64,000 nucleotides of DNA, from assembly GCA_041685045.1 (NCBI GenBank), contig JAWLGP010000018.1, positions 42,858-106,857 on the forward strand. Reading direction: 5' to 3'. Below the pieces are notes generated by a model that was not told the DNA's origin, did not search any database, and saw only the letters and a program-made list of their open reading frames with translations. This document shows, in pieces, positions 18,281-27,233 of this stretch. Position 1 is the stretch's first letter. Every line of letters starts with the position of its first letter. The position numbers were made by a program, and so were the translations under genes. Origin of the DNA: Thiohalomonas sp041685045. Its GTDB lineage: Bacteria; Pseudomonadota; Gammaproteobacteria; Thiohalomonadales; Thiohalomonadaceae.

Positions 18281-18727
18281 ATGGCCAAGAGCGACCTGTC
18301 GAAGCTGGATCAGGAGTTCGCCCGCAAGGCGGCGCAGGACGGGCTGGTGGAGATCGAGATGGCCAAGCTGGCCCAGCAGAAGGCCAAGTCGGACAAGCTG
18401 CGCGGGTTTGCCGACATGATGCTCGACGACCACGCCCACGCCAAGGAATCCCTCACCGAGGTGGCGGAAAAGATCGCGTTCAAGCTGCCTTCGGAGCTGT
18501 CACGCGAGCACCGTGACATGCTCGACAAATTCGCCGCCTACGAGGGCGCCGACTTCGAGCAACAGTTCGTCTCCACGGTGATCGAAGAGCACGAGAAGGA
18601 CGTCAATCTGTACCACAGCGAGTCCGAGCACGGCCACAATGAGGAATTGAAGCGCTTTGCGGCCGAAATCGCGCCGGTGCTGGAAAAGCACCTGGACATG
18701 GCCAAATCGATGTACGGCCGTATCTGA
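18281..18727 (+). CDS. DUF4142 family protein (ferritin-like helical bundle)
   Basis: A 148-residue, helical, Glu/Lys-rich protein. LDQEFARKAAQDGLVEIEMA, FADMMLDDHAHAKESL and the C-terminal LEKHLDMAKSMYG fit the DUF4142 family, whose members are mostly secreted or periplasmic helical proteins of unknown function, often near stress genes. This copy has no visible signal peptide from the chosen ATG at 18281. The site GGGAGGAG lies 5-12 bases upstream and supports that start. Its function is not known. Confidence 0.8.
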   Translation: MAKSDLSKLDQEFARKAAQDGLVEIEMAKLAQQKAKSDKLRGFADMMLDDHAHAKESLTEVAEKIAFKLPSELSREHRDMLDKFAAYEGADFEQQFVSTVIEEHEKDVNLYHSESEHGHNEELKRFAAEIAPVLEKHLDMAKSMYGRI

Positions 18728-18741
18728 TGGACGCGGGGGCG

Positions 18742-18788
18742 TGACACGGGAAAACAGGGACGACATGGCTGATCGTCCTTCCGTGTCA
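18742..18788 (+). terminator. Stem-loop after the DUF4142 gene
   Basis: TGACACGG at 18742-18749 pairs with CCGTGTCA at 18781-18788, and an inner GGGACGA pairs with TCGTCC, 14 bp beyond the stop. The T-tract is weak, so termination is inferred. Confidence 0.45.
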
Positions 18789-18939
18789 TTCCCCTGACGA
18801 AAAGATTCCACCCCAAAACGCGCACGCAGATTGAGCGGTGCGCACTGCCCGCATCAACCCCGTCCGCAGCGACACCCCGCCAGCCTCAATCAGCAGCAAC
18901 CACCCGGGATGCCCGAATTCCTGCATGCCGGCTTCTGCG

Positions 18940-19092
18940 TAACTGCTCGCCCGGGTACGCTCCCGATGTCCCGCGCGATAAAGGGCATCCGTCTTCCCCG
19001 CGAAGGCGGGGACCCGTTGACCCGTTCCTCTGGATTCCCGCCTGCGCGGGAATGACAGAGGGTGCGCGGGAATGACGGAGGGGGCGAGTAGT
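18940..19092. repeat. MITE-like element, copy 1 (TIR TAACTGCTCGCCC)
   Basis: The segment begins with AACTGCTCGCCC and ends with GGGCGAGTAGT, terminal inverted repeats of about 12-13 bp with one mismatch. Inside are a CTTCCCCGCGAAGGCGGGGA hairpin and a CCCGCCTGCGCGGG palindrome. The same architecture is present at 63754-63884, so it is a dispersed element too small to encode a transposase. The flanking gap 18728-19266 holds no gene. Confidence 0.75.
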
Positions 19093-19266
19093 CAGCTTTT
19101 TTGCTTCCAAAAATTGCGCTATCCAGCCGATTTTGGCCGAGGTTTCCGGGTACGGTGCTTTACGCACGTAAAAAAACCTACGGTTGACCTTGTTGGTCGC
19201 TGGGGTGGCGGCTACATTGCTTACTGTAGTCAGGGATGACTTACCAAAAATGGATGGTGAGCGGTT

Positions 19267-19959
19267 ATGGACGGCCGTTGTGAGATCTTTCTGTTGGGCA
19301 AGCCGACGTTCCAGAACACGGCTTTGTCAAACCTCCTGGATCGAAGCACTCGTCACGACTGCCGAGTCGTCGAACTGATACCGACGGCGTTGTCCGGGCG
19401 GCGGGCCCTGCTCCTTGTCGATGTCCACGAGCGTGACCTGCTGGAGGTGTTACGTTGGCTCGAAAGCGTCGGAGGCCTGACCGACAAGGCGCAGGTGGCG
19501 CTGCTCAACGTTCCGCCGGCCGGCTGTCCGGTCGAGGTGATCGGTTTTCCCTTCCTCAAGGGGGTCTTCCCCGCGGCGATCGATAGTGACCAACTGATTC
19601 GGGGGATCGACTCGATCTTCCGGGGCGAGCCATGGTTTCCGCGCTACCTGCTGCTCGAGCACCTTGAAACGACGCGGAGGGTGCACGCGCGCCCCTTTTC
19701 CGCCCTTCCTCTGACGGTCAAGGAGATCGAAATCCTGACCTGTGTCGCCGCCGGCGCCACCAACACCGATATCGCGGAACAACTGAGTATCAGCGTGCAC
19801 ACGGTTAAAACGCACGTCTACAACCTCTTCCGCAAGATCAAGGTGAGCAACCGCACCCAAGCCACCGTTTGGGCCAACCGCTATCTCGCAAGCGTCGGTG
19901 CTCCGGGTCCGAGGAGCGGTGTCGGCGGACTCCGGATGGCGACCAACGCGCGATCCTGA
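19267..19959 (+). CDS. LuxR-type regulator, CsgD/VpsT-like
   Basis: The protein (230 aa) has a receiver-like N-terminal domain without the full phospho-Asp motif and a C-terminal LuxR helix-turn-helix, LTVKEIEILTCVAAGATN and HTVKTHVYNLFRKIKVSNRT, which is very close to the C-terminus of CsgD, the curli and matrix master regulator in Enterobacteriaceae. No in-window test of its targets is possible, but a complete curli operon lies on the opposite strand at 35720-39505 and the next gene starts only 57 bp away. It is probably the head of the surface-copper gene run. VpsT-type cyclic di-GMP binding cannot be assigned from sequence. Confidence 0.85.
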   Translation: MDGRCEIFLLGKPTFQNTALSNLLDRSTRHDCRVVELIPTALSGRRALLLVDVHERDLLEVLRWLESVGGLTDKAQVALLNVPPAGCPVEVIGFPFLKGVFPAAIDSDQLIRGIDSIFRGEPWFPRYLLLEHLETTRRVHARPFSALPLTVKEIEILTCVAAGATNTDIAEQLSISVHTVKTHVYNLFRKIKVSNRTQATVWANRYLASVGAPGPRSGVGGLRMATNARS

Positions 19960-20015
19960 GCGGTCGCCCTACCGCGCAGCCGGGGGGCTGCGACAACACA
20001 CCATAGGAAAATACA

Positions 20016-20660
20016 ATGAAAAAATACCACGCACCTGCATTCATTGGCGTCGCTGCCTGCATGGCCGTTGCGGTCTCTGCAAACGCGTCCGGAGTCCACG
20101 GCGAGGGTCATGACCATCAGGTCGGGACGGACCATGCCATGCACATGGAGATGCTAACGTCAGCTGAGCAGTATCGACGGACACAGCACGAATATTCGCT
20201 TCCACAGGTTGAACTGGTCGACGAGGCCAATCGGAAAGTGGAGCTTGCCGACTGGCTGCATACCGAGCAACCGGTAATCCTGAACTTTATCTACACGAGC
20301 TGTTCCACCATCTGCCCGGTGCTGAGCGCCACCCTGGCGGAAGCGCAACTACCGCTGAACAGCAGTCCGGCAATTCCCCGGATCATCTCCATTTCCATCG
20401 ACCCGAACCACGATACCCCCGCGCGGTTGCACGACTACGCCGGCCGTTATCGGGACGGCAGCGATTGGCATTTTCTGACGGGTGACAGCAGCGCCATTGT
20501 CGACGTACAGCGCGCATTCGATGTCTACCGTGGAGACAAGTCCAACCACATTCCAGTGACCTTCATGCGGGCCTCGGCCGGCGCGCCGTGGGTCCGCCTC
20601 GAAGGGTTTACCAGTGCAGAGGAACTGGTGCGGGAATTCGAGCGTGTTGCGACGCGCTAG
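20016..20660 (+). CDS. SCO1/SenC family copper chaperone
   Basis: A 214-residue exported protein: signal-like N-terminus (MKKYHAPAFIGVAACMAVAV) then a thioredoxin fold with the copper-binding CSTIC motif (Cys96 and Cys100) in YTSCSTICPV, and the third ligand His178 in KSNHIPVTF. SCO proteins deliver copper to the CuA site of oxidases or to other periplasmic cuproproteins. A His/Met-rich stretch (HGEGHDHQVGTDHAMHMEM) directly after the signal peptide may bind extra metal. Here it heads a run of cupredoxin-like secreted proteins, which suggests they are its clients. The stop overlaps the start of the next gene. Confidence 0.9.
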   Translation: MKKYHAPAFIGVAACMAVAVSANASGVHGEGHDHQVGTDHAMHMEMLTSAEQYRRTQHEYSLPQVELVDEANRKVELADWLHTEQPVILNFIYTSCSTICPVLSATLAEAQLPLNSSPAIPRIISISIDPNHDTPARLHDYAGRYRDGSDWHFLTGDSSAIVDVQRAFDVYRGDKSNHIPVTFMRASAGAPWVRLEGFTSAEELVREFERVATR

Positions 20661-22224
20661 ACGCTGCGGCCTGGCCCTCACGATTGCGATGGCCCCGGTG
20701 CTCACCGGCATGGTGAGTGCCGAGGAGATGGGGCGCCGCATCTACGAGGAAGGGGTTCTGATGGGGGGGCGATCCCTCATGGGCACCGTTCAGGGCGATG
20801 TTGCGCTCCACGCGGCACAGGTCGTCTGTGCCAACTGTCATCGGCGCAGTGGCTTGGGCTCCAGCGAGGGCGGCATCGTGGTGCCGCCGGTCACCGGCGA
20901 CAAGCTGTTCCAACCGGTCGCCATCGCAAGACCGGAACTGTACGGCGAGCGGACCGAGGGCGAAGGGACCCGTCCGGCCTATACGGCGCAGACGCTCGCG
21001 CGGGCGATACGCGAAGGCATCGACGCCGCCGGGCGACCCCTCGGCCCCCTGATGCCGCGCTTCCATCTCGATGACGATTCCATGGCCGCTTTGACCGCGC
21101 ACCTGCGGTCCCTGGATTCGACGCAGGCGCCGGGGGTCACCGCAGAGACGATTCACTTCGCAACGGTCACCAGCGACCGGATTGCTCCGGACTCGGAGAC
21201 CGCCCTGCTCGAACTGCTGGAACGCTTCTTCGAAGCAAAGAACGCAGAGACCCGGCGCGAGTCGCGCCGAGCCGCCACTCCCCCGTGGCACAAGGACAAA
21301 ATCTACACCGCGTATCGGGCCTGGAGGCTCCACCACTGGCGCCTTACCGGACCCGTCGAGACATGGCCCGACCAGCTTGCAGCGTTCTATCGCCGGCAAC
21401 CCGTGTTTGCCCTGCTGAGTGGAAGTGTAGGCGCACCCTGGAGGCCGATTCACCGGTTCGCGGAGGCCAACGGCATACCCACGCTGTTTCCCCATACCGG
21501 GCAGCCCGAGAACGGCGGTTACTACACGTTCTACACGAGCGAGGGCGAAGCCCTGCGTGCCCGCGCCATCGCCCGGGACCTGGAGACGCACCCGGTGCGC
21601 CGGGTGGTCCAGGTCTACCTCGGCGGTGGAGCCGGCGAGGCGGGGGCATCGGCCCTGCGTGCGCAGTGGCGTGGGGGCGCCGCGCTGGTCGACCTGGTTA
21701 TCGATTACGGTATGGCACCCCCCGCGTTCGCCCTGGATGCCGAAGACGCTGTGGTCTGGTGGCTGGATGAAACGGCCGTGACGCTTGCGCCGCTCCCCGA
21801 GGGAACGCCGGCACTTCTTTACCTCGCCGGCGGTGGCCCGACCTTGCCGGGGACGCTTCCCTTCGCCGCCGAAAAGGTGATCGCTGTACATCCGTATCGC
21901 TTCGCCACATCCCTGGAAACGGGAATGCGCCCGCTGCTGAAGTGGTTTGAAATGCGGGGCATCGAATCGCCCGACCCTCACCTCATGGCCGATGCCTTCC
22001 TCGCGGTCACCGCAACCGGCGAGGCCCTGATGCACATTAACACTCATTTTTCCCGCCACTACTTCATCGAAAAGCTGGAGCACGGCCTTAGCCGTTCCAC
22101 CTTCTCCGGCCCCTACCCGGTGCTCTCCTCGGCACCGGGACAGCGATTTGTCGCCAAGGGGAGTTACATGCTGGAGCTCGACGGTAACGCAAGACCTGTC
22201 AGGCAAAACTGGGTGGTCCCGTAG
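20644..22224 (+). CDS. Exported c-type cytochrome fused to a periplasmic ligand-binding domain
   Basis: A 526-residue secreted protein from the GTG at 20644 (within the SCO gene, 17-bp overlap). After a signal peptide, a class I cytochrome c domain has CANCH at residues 62-66 and a candidate axial Met in GPLMPRF. A long C-terminal part (about 140-526) looks like a type I periplasmic binding fold of the branched-chain amino acid transport class. A cytochrome fused to such a sensor-like domain is uncommon. It could link ligand binding to electron transfer, but no ligand is known. GTG 20644 was preferred over the upstream GTG 20614, because it yields a clean signal peptide. Confidence 0.8.
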   Translation: MLRRARRCGLALTIAMAPVLTGMVSAEEMGRRIYEEGVLMGGRSLMGTVQGDVALHAAQVVCANCHRRSGLGSSEGGIVVPPVTGDKLFQPVAIARPELYGERTEGEGTRPAYTAQTLARAIREGIDAAGRPLGPLMPRFHLDDDSMAALTAHLRSLDSTQAPGVTAETIHFATVTSDRIAPDSETALLELLERFFEAKNAETRRESRRAATPPWHKDKIYTAYRAWRLHHWRLTGPVETWPDQLAAFYRRQPVFALLSGSVGAPWRPIHRFAEANGIPTLFPHTGQPENGGYYTFYTSEGEALRARAIARDLETHPVRRVVQVYLGGGAGEAGASALRAQWRGGAALVDLVIDYGMAPPAFALDAEDAVVWWLDETAVTLAPLPEGTPALLYLAGGGPTLPGTLPFAAEKVIAVHPYRFATSLETGMRPLLKWFEMRGIESPDPHLMADAFLAVTATGEALMHINTHFSRHYFIEKLEHGLSRSTFSGPYPVLSSAPGQRFVAKGSYMLELDGNARPVRQNWVVP

Positions 22225-22242
22225 AACAGAGGGAACTGTTCT
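22223..22242 (+). terminator. Intercistronic hairpin after the cytochrome fusion gene
   Basis: AGAACAG pairs perfectly with CTGTTCT across a six-base loop, and the stem includes the last bases of the cytochrome stop codon. It lies 34 bases before the next gene. With no T-tract it may protect or process mRNA rather than terminate. Confidence 0.5.
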
Positions 22243-22275
22243 CGCTACCCCATTCCAAGGAAAGGAGAGATCAAG

Positions 22276-25200
22276 GTGAAAAGGAAGAGAGAGACGGCCC
22301 GGTTCGCCAAGGCCCTGCGCAGTTGCCTGCTCCCGGTCCTGTTTGCCACCGTTGGCGTGGCCTCGTCCGGCGCGCTGGCGCAGGTGCCGACCCTGAACGT
22401 CACCAAGCCCGACGGTGCCATCGTCGACGGCTACCGCTGGTTGATCGAGGAGGACCGCACCCATCACGTGGTCCCCGGTGAGACCTGTGTGGGCGGCAGC
22501 CTCACCGAATGCCTGTCGGTGGACTTCCACCGCAGCCACATGCCGGTGGTGGCAGAAGGCTATCGCGACGACCCGCTGCCCAATCTCGACCCGGGCAAGC
22601 ACTACTACGTTTCCGTGCTGCCCTACAGTGCAGGCAACGACAACGGTTCCGGCCTGAGCGGTGCGCCCATCACGCCGGGCCAGGATTCGGTCAATGTGGT
22701 GGTCAACGACCTGCCCACGCCCACCGCCCAGATCCGGATATTCGTCTTTCACGACAATTACCCGATCAACAATGCGCCGGATTTGCCGGAAGAGCTTGGC
22801 CTGGCCGGTTTCCGGGTGCTGCTGTTCGATGCGGCCGGCCGTTTCGGCGTCGCCGGCGGCCAGATGCTGCAGGACGCCTTCGGCAACCCCATCGGCACCT
22901 CCTATGACGCCGCCGGCAACGTGACCGCCATCGGCGACGGCAATGTCTATACCGGTCCGGACGGCTACGTCACGGTCAAGAATCTGGCGCCTGGCAAGTA
23001 CGGCGTGCAGATCGTGCCGCCGGCGGGCCAGGGTTGGCAGCAGACCAGTACGATCGAAGGTACCAAGACCATCGACGCCTGGGTCAAGGCCAACGAACCG
23101 CCCTATTTCTCCGAGTTCGGGCCGCCGGGGCCTCACGTCTTCGTCGGCTTTGTGAAGGACGGGCAACTGGCACCCTGGCTCGACGACGCGGGTGAACCGC
23201 TGCTCTCCGGCGGTGCCACGGTGCGCGGCCGGATCATGGGCATCCACGGCTCCCGGCCGCCGGAGTTCACGTTCTACACCGGCGCACCGTTCCCGGACTG
23301 CTGGGTGGGGCTGAACGACCTCTCGGCCGGTGTCGGCAAGGGGCTCTATGCCGCGCCGTGCCGGGACGACAGCACCTTCGCCATCCCGAACGTGCCGCCC
23401 GGCAATTACCAGCTCGCCATCTGGGACGCCAACCTCGACGTGGTGTTCGGTTCCCACAACTTCACGGTTTCCGAAGGGGCCTCCGACGTAAACCTGCTGG
23501 ATGTCCCTGTCTTCAACTGGTTCGCCAAGCTGGAAAACCAGGTGTTCTACGACGCGAACGATAACGGCATGTGGGATGCCGGTGAACTGCCCATGCCGGA
23601 GCAGAACATCAACCTGCGCTGGCGCGATGGGACCATCTACCAGGCTATGCCCACCGACAGCGCTGGCGCCTCGCCCTTCGATGAAGTGTTCCCGTTCTTC
23701 AGCTGGCTGGTGGCCGAGGTGGACTTCGCCCGCTTCAAGGCGACCGGCGCCACCATCGTGGTGGACGCCGGCGGCCCCATCGACCCGGCCGATCCCTTGA
23801 GCTTCGACGGACATCTCACTCCACAACCGCAAACGGAAAACGGCGGCTCCGGCTACCGTACAGAAACGGGACCCGTGCTGACCCAGGCCTTCCAGGGCTT
23901 CCTGGGTCAGAAGAGCGTGATCCAGTGGGGCAAGAAGGCGTACGAGCCGGGTGAAAACGGGGGTATTTCGGGCATGGTCTTCTATGCCGCGACCCGCGCC
24001 GAGGACGACCCGCGATATGCGGTCGCCGAGGAGTGGGAGCCGGGCATCCCGCGCATTCCGGTGGCCCTCTATCTCGACGACGGCAATGGCGGAATCCAGG
24101 ATCTCGACGGGGACGGCATCGGTAGCGCGGCCGTGTTCGACTGGAGCAACGGTACCGGATCGCGGCCCCTGGTCGCGGACCCCGGCGACGCCATCCAGGT
24201 TACCTACACCGACAGCTGGGACGACGATCCTCCCACCGGCTGCCAGGGCGAGGTGTACCGGGTGGACGGCCTGTATCCCACCGACTGTTACGATGGGCTG
24301 CGCAACTTCAACCAGGTGCGCCCCGGTGTCTTCGACGGCGGTTATGCCTTCACTTCGCACCATCCGAACGGCATCGCTTCCGGCAGCGAGGAGGTCGAGG
24401 GGCTTCCCGCAGGCCGCTACATCGTCGGCGTCGGTAGTCACCCGGTGTACAAGATCGTCAAAGAAGAGGACAAGAACGTCGATTTCGGCGACAGCTATGC
24501 GGTTTTCCCGCTGCTGCTGCCGCCGGAGTGTGTGGGCGAAAGCCATGCCGTTCCCGATTTCCTCAGCATGCAGACCGACCGCAACGGCCTGCTGCTGCCG
24601 GGCGTGGCCGAAGGACTGGAGGCGCCGTTCGCCGGCGAGCAGCGCCCCCTTTGCGACCGCAAGCGGATCACGCTGGCGGATGGTGCCAATGCGGCGGTCG
24701 ACTTCTTCCTGCATACCAGCACGCCCATCGCAGGACACGTGGTCGGCTTCATCCTGGACGACCTCTCCAACGAGTTCGACCCCACCGCACCGGCCTTCGG
24801 CGAAAAATTCTCTCCGCCGTTCCTGCCGGTTTCGATCCGTGACTGGACCGGCCGCGAAATCAGCCGTGTCCACTCCGATCGCTGGGGCCGGTTCAACGCG
24901 CTGGTGCCCTCCACCTACACCATGAACGTGCCGATGCCGAGCGGCGCCTCGCCGAACATGCTGGTGACCTGCATGAACGCGGCGAACGATCCGTACTTCA
25001 ACCGGCAGTACAGCCAGTTCTGTTACACCTTCCAGTACATGCCCGGCACCACCACCTACCTGGATACGCCGGTGGTTCCGGTGGCGGCGTTCGCCGGCCC
25101 CGGCCAGTTCCCGGTAGATTGCGAATATCCCAGCGGGACGCCGGTGGTCTGGTCGGTGATGGGGTCGAGAAACGGCCCGTACGCCGAGCCGGGCGAAACC

Positions 25201-27171
25201 CTCACCATCACCTCCGCCGGGACCGTCCAGGTGACCAACCCGCTCTACGGCGAACCGGGCGAGGCACGCTACGTGCCGCGCGACTTCGGCTTCGGCACGA
25301 ATACCGGTACCGGTGCGGTGACGGTCGGCGGCGTGCCGCTCGAGATCGTCAGCTGGACCGGCGACACCATCGTCGGCCGCGTGCCCGCACGCCGTCCGCG
25401 CGTGTCGACGGGGCAGCTGGAGATCACGCGCGGCGATACCGGTCTGACCACGCGCACCGGGGTGACGGTAACGGTCGGCCCGATTGCCGGCGCTATTGTC
25501 GAGGTCGCCCCGGCAACCGGCGGCACCCCGATTCAGAACGCCATCGACGCGGCCAACCCCGGCGACCTGATCCTGGTGGCACCGGGTACCTATGAAGAGA
25601 TGGTGATCGTCTGGAAGCCGGTGCAGCTGCAGGGGGCCGGCGCGGCCACGGTGATCAACGCCGTGAACGCCCCGGGCGACAAGCTGCAGGCCTGGCGCGA
25701 CAAGGTGTGGTCGCTGGCCGACAGCGGGCAGATCGACCTGCTGCCGGCGCAGACGGTGGCCGGTGCGGTGCCGCTGGCCGATGACCGGCTGTTGACCGAA
25801 GAGGGCGCCGGCGTGGCGGTGTTTGCCGCCCAGGGCGCTTTCACCGCTTCGCCGAACGCGCGTATCGACGGCCTCACCATCACCGGCGCGGACAACGGCG
25901 GCGGTATCGTGGTGAACGGCTATGCCGACTACCTGGCCATCAGCAACAACCGTGTCTACGGCAATGCCGGCGTCTACGGCGGCGGTATCCGGGTCGGTCA
26001 CCCGGCGCTGGTGCTGGAGAGCGTCGGCGGGCTGATCCACCAGGATGGCGATAACGATCATGTCACCATCGAGCACAACTGGGTGGCGCAGAACGGCGGT
26101 CTGTTTGCCGGTGGCGTCGGCGGCGGCGTGGGCCTGATGCACGGGGCCGACGGCTACCGCGTTGCCGACAACTTCATCTGCGGCAACTTCACTCAGGGTG
26201 ACGGCGGCGGCATCGGCCATCTGGGCGTGAATCAGGACGGCGTCATCGCCGGCAACACGATTGTCTTCAATCAATCCTTCAGCCAGGGGGTGGCGGTCTC
26301 CGGCGGCGGCATCTACGTCGGGGGCGCCCCGAGCCTGGCGGGTCCGGGCGGTCTCACCACCGGTGCCGGGTCGGTGACAATCGAAGGCAATCTGATACAG
26401 GGCAACCTGGCCGGTGCCGGCGACGGCGGCGGCATTCGGCTTGCGCTGATCAACGGCTACGATATCGCCCTCTACCGCAACCGGCCGGAGAGCTGGTACC
26501 GGGTGGCCATGGTGGACAACATCATCGCCAACAACGTGGCCGGTTTCGCAGGTGCCATCTCGCTGCAGGATGCGGCGAATGTCTACGTGTGGAACAACAC
26601 CATTGCCAACAACGACAGTACCGCCACCGCCGGTGCTGCGTTCGAGGCGGGCTCGCCGAACGACTCCACGCCGCAGCCGGCCGGGGTCGTTGCCTATGCC
26701 CACAGTCCGGAACTGGTCGCGGCCTTTGCCGGTCATGATGCCGCCACCCAGGATCAGTACGGTGTTTTCTCCAACCCTCAAATCAGCGACAACATCATCC
26801 AGCACAACCGGTCGTTCTCGTTCCAGATCGACCCGGTCTCCGATCCGCTGGCGTTCGGGTTGAGCCCGGACATCGGCGCCGGCGAGGCCCCGGTCTACTG
26901 GGATCTGGCCGTGTTGCCGACCGGCACCGGAGTCCTGAGCGGGACCGGCACCATCGGCGATGCCTGTTTCGTGCAGGAGTACTTCAACGGCCAGCGCGGG
27001 CAGACCATCCACGAGGTGGAGGTGAAAAGCAGCATCTCGGCGCAGCCGGCGTTCGATGAGGGCGGCAACTTCATCGACGTGCGCTTCGGCCCGCTCAGCT
27101 TGGGTGACTCCGACTACACCCCGGCGACCTGCCCCACGGCCGGCGACGGCGTTGGAATGCTGAGGCGTTAA
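22276..27171 (+). CDS. Giant secreted protein: SdrD/carboxypeptidase-like beta domains and right-handed beta-helix
   Basis: A 1631-residue exported protein. Its signal peptide ends near residue 36 (GALAQ). It then has several beta-sandwich, prealbumin-like or SdrD-type modules with VFYDANDNGMWDAGELPMP and PGKYGVQIVPPAG, an IPT-like segment, and from about residue 1085 a right-handed parallel beta-helix with many repeated turns (ISNNRVYGNAGVYGGGI, FICGNFTQGDGGGI). Such proteins are often cell-surface or S-layer-like matrix proteins, or may bind polysaccharides; no catalytic residues are obvious. The start is the GTG at 22276, eight bases after AAGGAG. It is the largest member of the copper-rich set. 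Its role is inferred as a scaffold. Confidence 0.85.
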   Translation: MKRKRETARFAKALRSCLLPVLFATVGVASSGALAQVPTLNVTKPDGAIVDGYRWLIEEDRTHHVVPGETCVGGSLTECLSVDFHRSHMPVVAEGYRDDPLPNLDPGKHYYVSVLPYSAGNDNGSGLSGAPITPGQDSVNVVVNDLPTPTAQIRIFVFHDNYPINNAPDLPEELGLAGFRVLLFDAAGRFGVAGGQMLQDAFGNPIGTSYDAAGNVTAIGDGNVYTGPDGYVTVKNLAPGKYGVQIVPPAGQGWQQTSTIEGTKTIDAWVKANEPPYFSEFGPPGPHVFVGFVKDGQLAPWLDDAGEPLLSGGATVRGRIMGIHGSRPPEFTFYTGAPFPDCWVGLNDLSAGVGKGLYAAPCRDDSTFAIPNVPPGNYQLAIWDANLDVVFGSHNFTVSEGASDVNLLDVPVFNWFAKLENQVFYDANDNGMWDAGELPMPEQNINLRWRDGTIYQAMPTDSAGASPFDEVFPFFSWLVAEVDFARFKATGATIVVDAGGPIDPADPLSFDGHLTPQPQTENGGSGYRTETGPVLTQAFQGFLGQKSVIQWGKKAYEPGENGGISGMVFYAATRAEDDPRYAVAEEWEPGIPRIPVALYLDDGNGGIQDLDGDGIGSAAVFDWSNGTGSRPLVADPGDAIQVTYTDSWDDDPPTGCQGEVYRVDGLYPTDCYDGLRNFNQVRPGVFDGGYAFTSHHPNGIASGSEEVEGLPAGRYIVGVGSHPVYKIVKEEDKNVDFGDSYAVFPLLLPPECVGESHAVPDFLSMQTDRNGLLLPGVAEGLEAPFAGEQRPLCDRKRITLADGANAAVDFFLHTSTPIAGHVVGFILDDLSNEFDPTAPAFGEKFSPPFLPVSIRDWTGREISRVHSDRWGRFNALVPSTYTMNVPMPSGASPNMLVTCMNAANDPYFNRQYSQFCYTFQYMPGTTTYLDTPVVPVAAFAGPGQFPVDCEYPSGTPVVWSVMGSRNGPYAEPGETLTITSAGTVQVTNPLYGEPGEARYVPRDFGFGTNTGTGAVTVGGVPLEIVSWTGDTIVGRVPARRPRVSTGQLEITRGDTGLTTRTGVTVTVGPIAGAIVEVAPATGGTPIQNAIDAANPGDLILVAPGTYEEMVIVWKPVQLQGAGAATVINAVNAPGDKLQAWRDKVWSLADSGQIDLLPAQTVAGAVPLADDRLLTEEGAGVAVFAAQGAFTASPNARIDGLTITGADNGGGIVVNGYADYLAISNNRVYGNAGVYGGGIRVGHPALVLESVGGLIHQDGDNDHVTIEHNWVAQNGGLFAGGVGGGVGLMHGADGYRVADNFICGNFTQGDGGGIGHLGVNQDGVIAGNTIVFNQSFSQGVAVSGGGIYVGGAPSLAGPGGLTTGAGSVTIEGNLIQGNLAGAGDGGGIRLALINGYDIALYRNRPESWYRVAMVDNIIANNVAGFAGAISLQDAANVYVWNNTIANNDSTATAGAAFEAGSPNDSTPQPAGVVAYAHSPELVAAFAGHDAATQDQYGVFSNPQISDNIIQHNRSFSFQIDPVSDPLAFGLSPDIGAGEAPVYWDLAVLPTGTGVLSGTGTIGDACFVQEYFNGQRGQTIHEVEVKSSISAQPAFDEGGNFIDVRFGPLSLGDSDYTPATCPTAGDGVGMLRR

Positions 27172-27181
27172 GCCGCTCCCA

Positions 27182-27209
27182 CGGCCCCTTCGCTTAGCCG
27201 GAGGGGCCG
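27182..27209 (+). terminator. Intercistronic hairpin before the first cupredoxin gene
   Basis: CGGCCCCT at 27182-27189 pairs with AGGGGCCG at 27202-27209 (8 bp, 12-base loop), 10 bases upstream of the AAGGAG of the next gene. Likely an mRNA processing or stability structure. Confidence 0.5.
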
Positions 27210-27233
27210 CCCAACCGCAAAGGAGTGCAAGGA

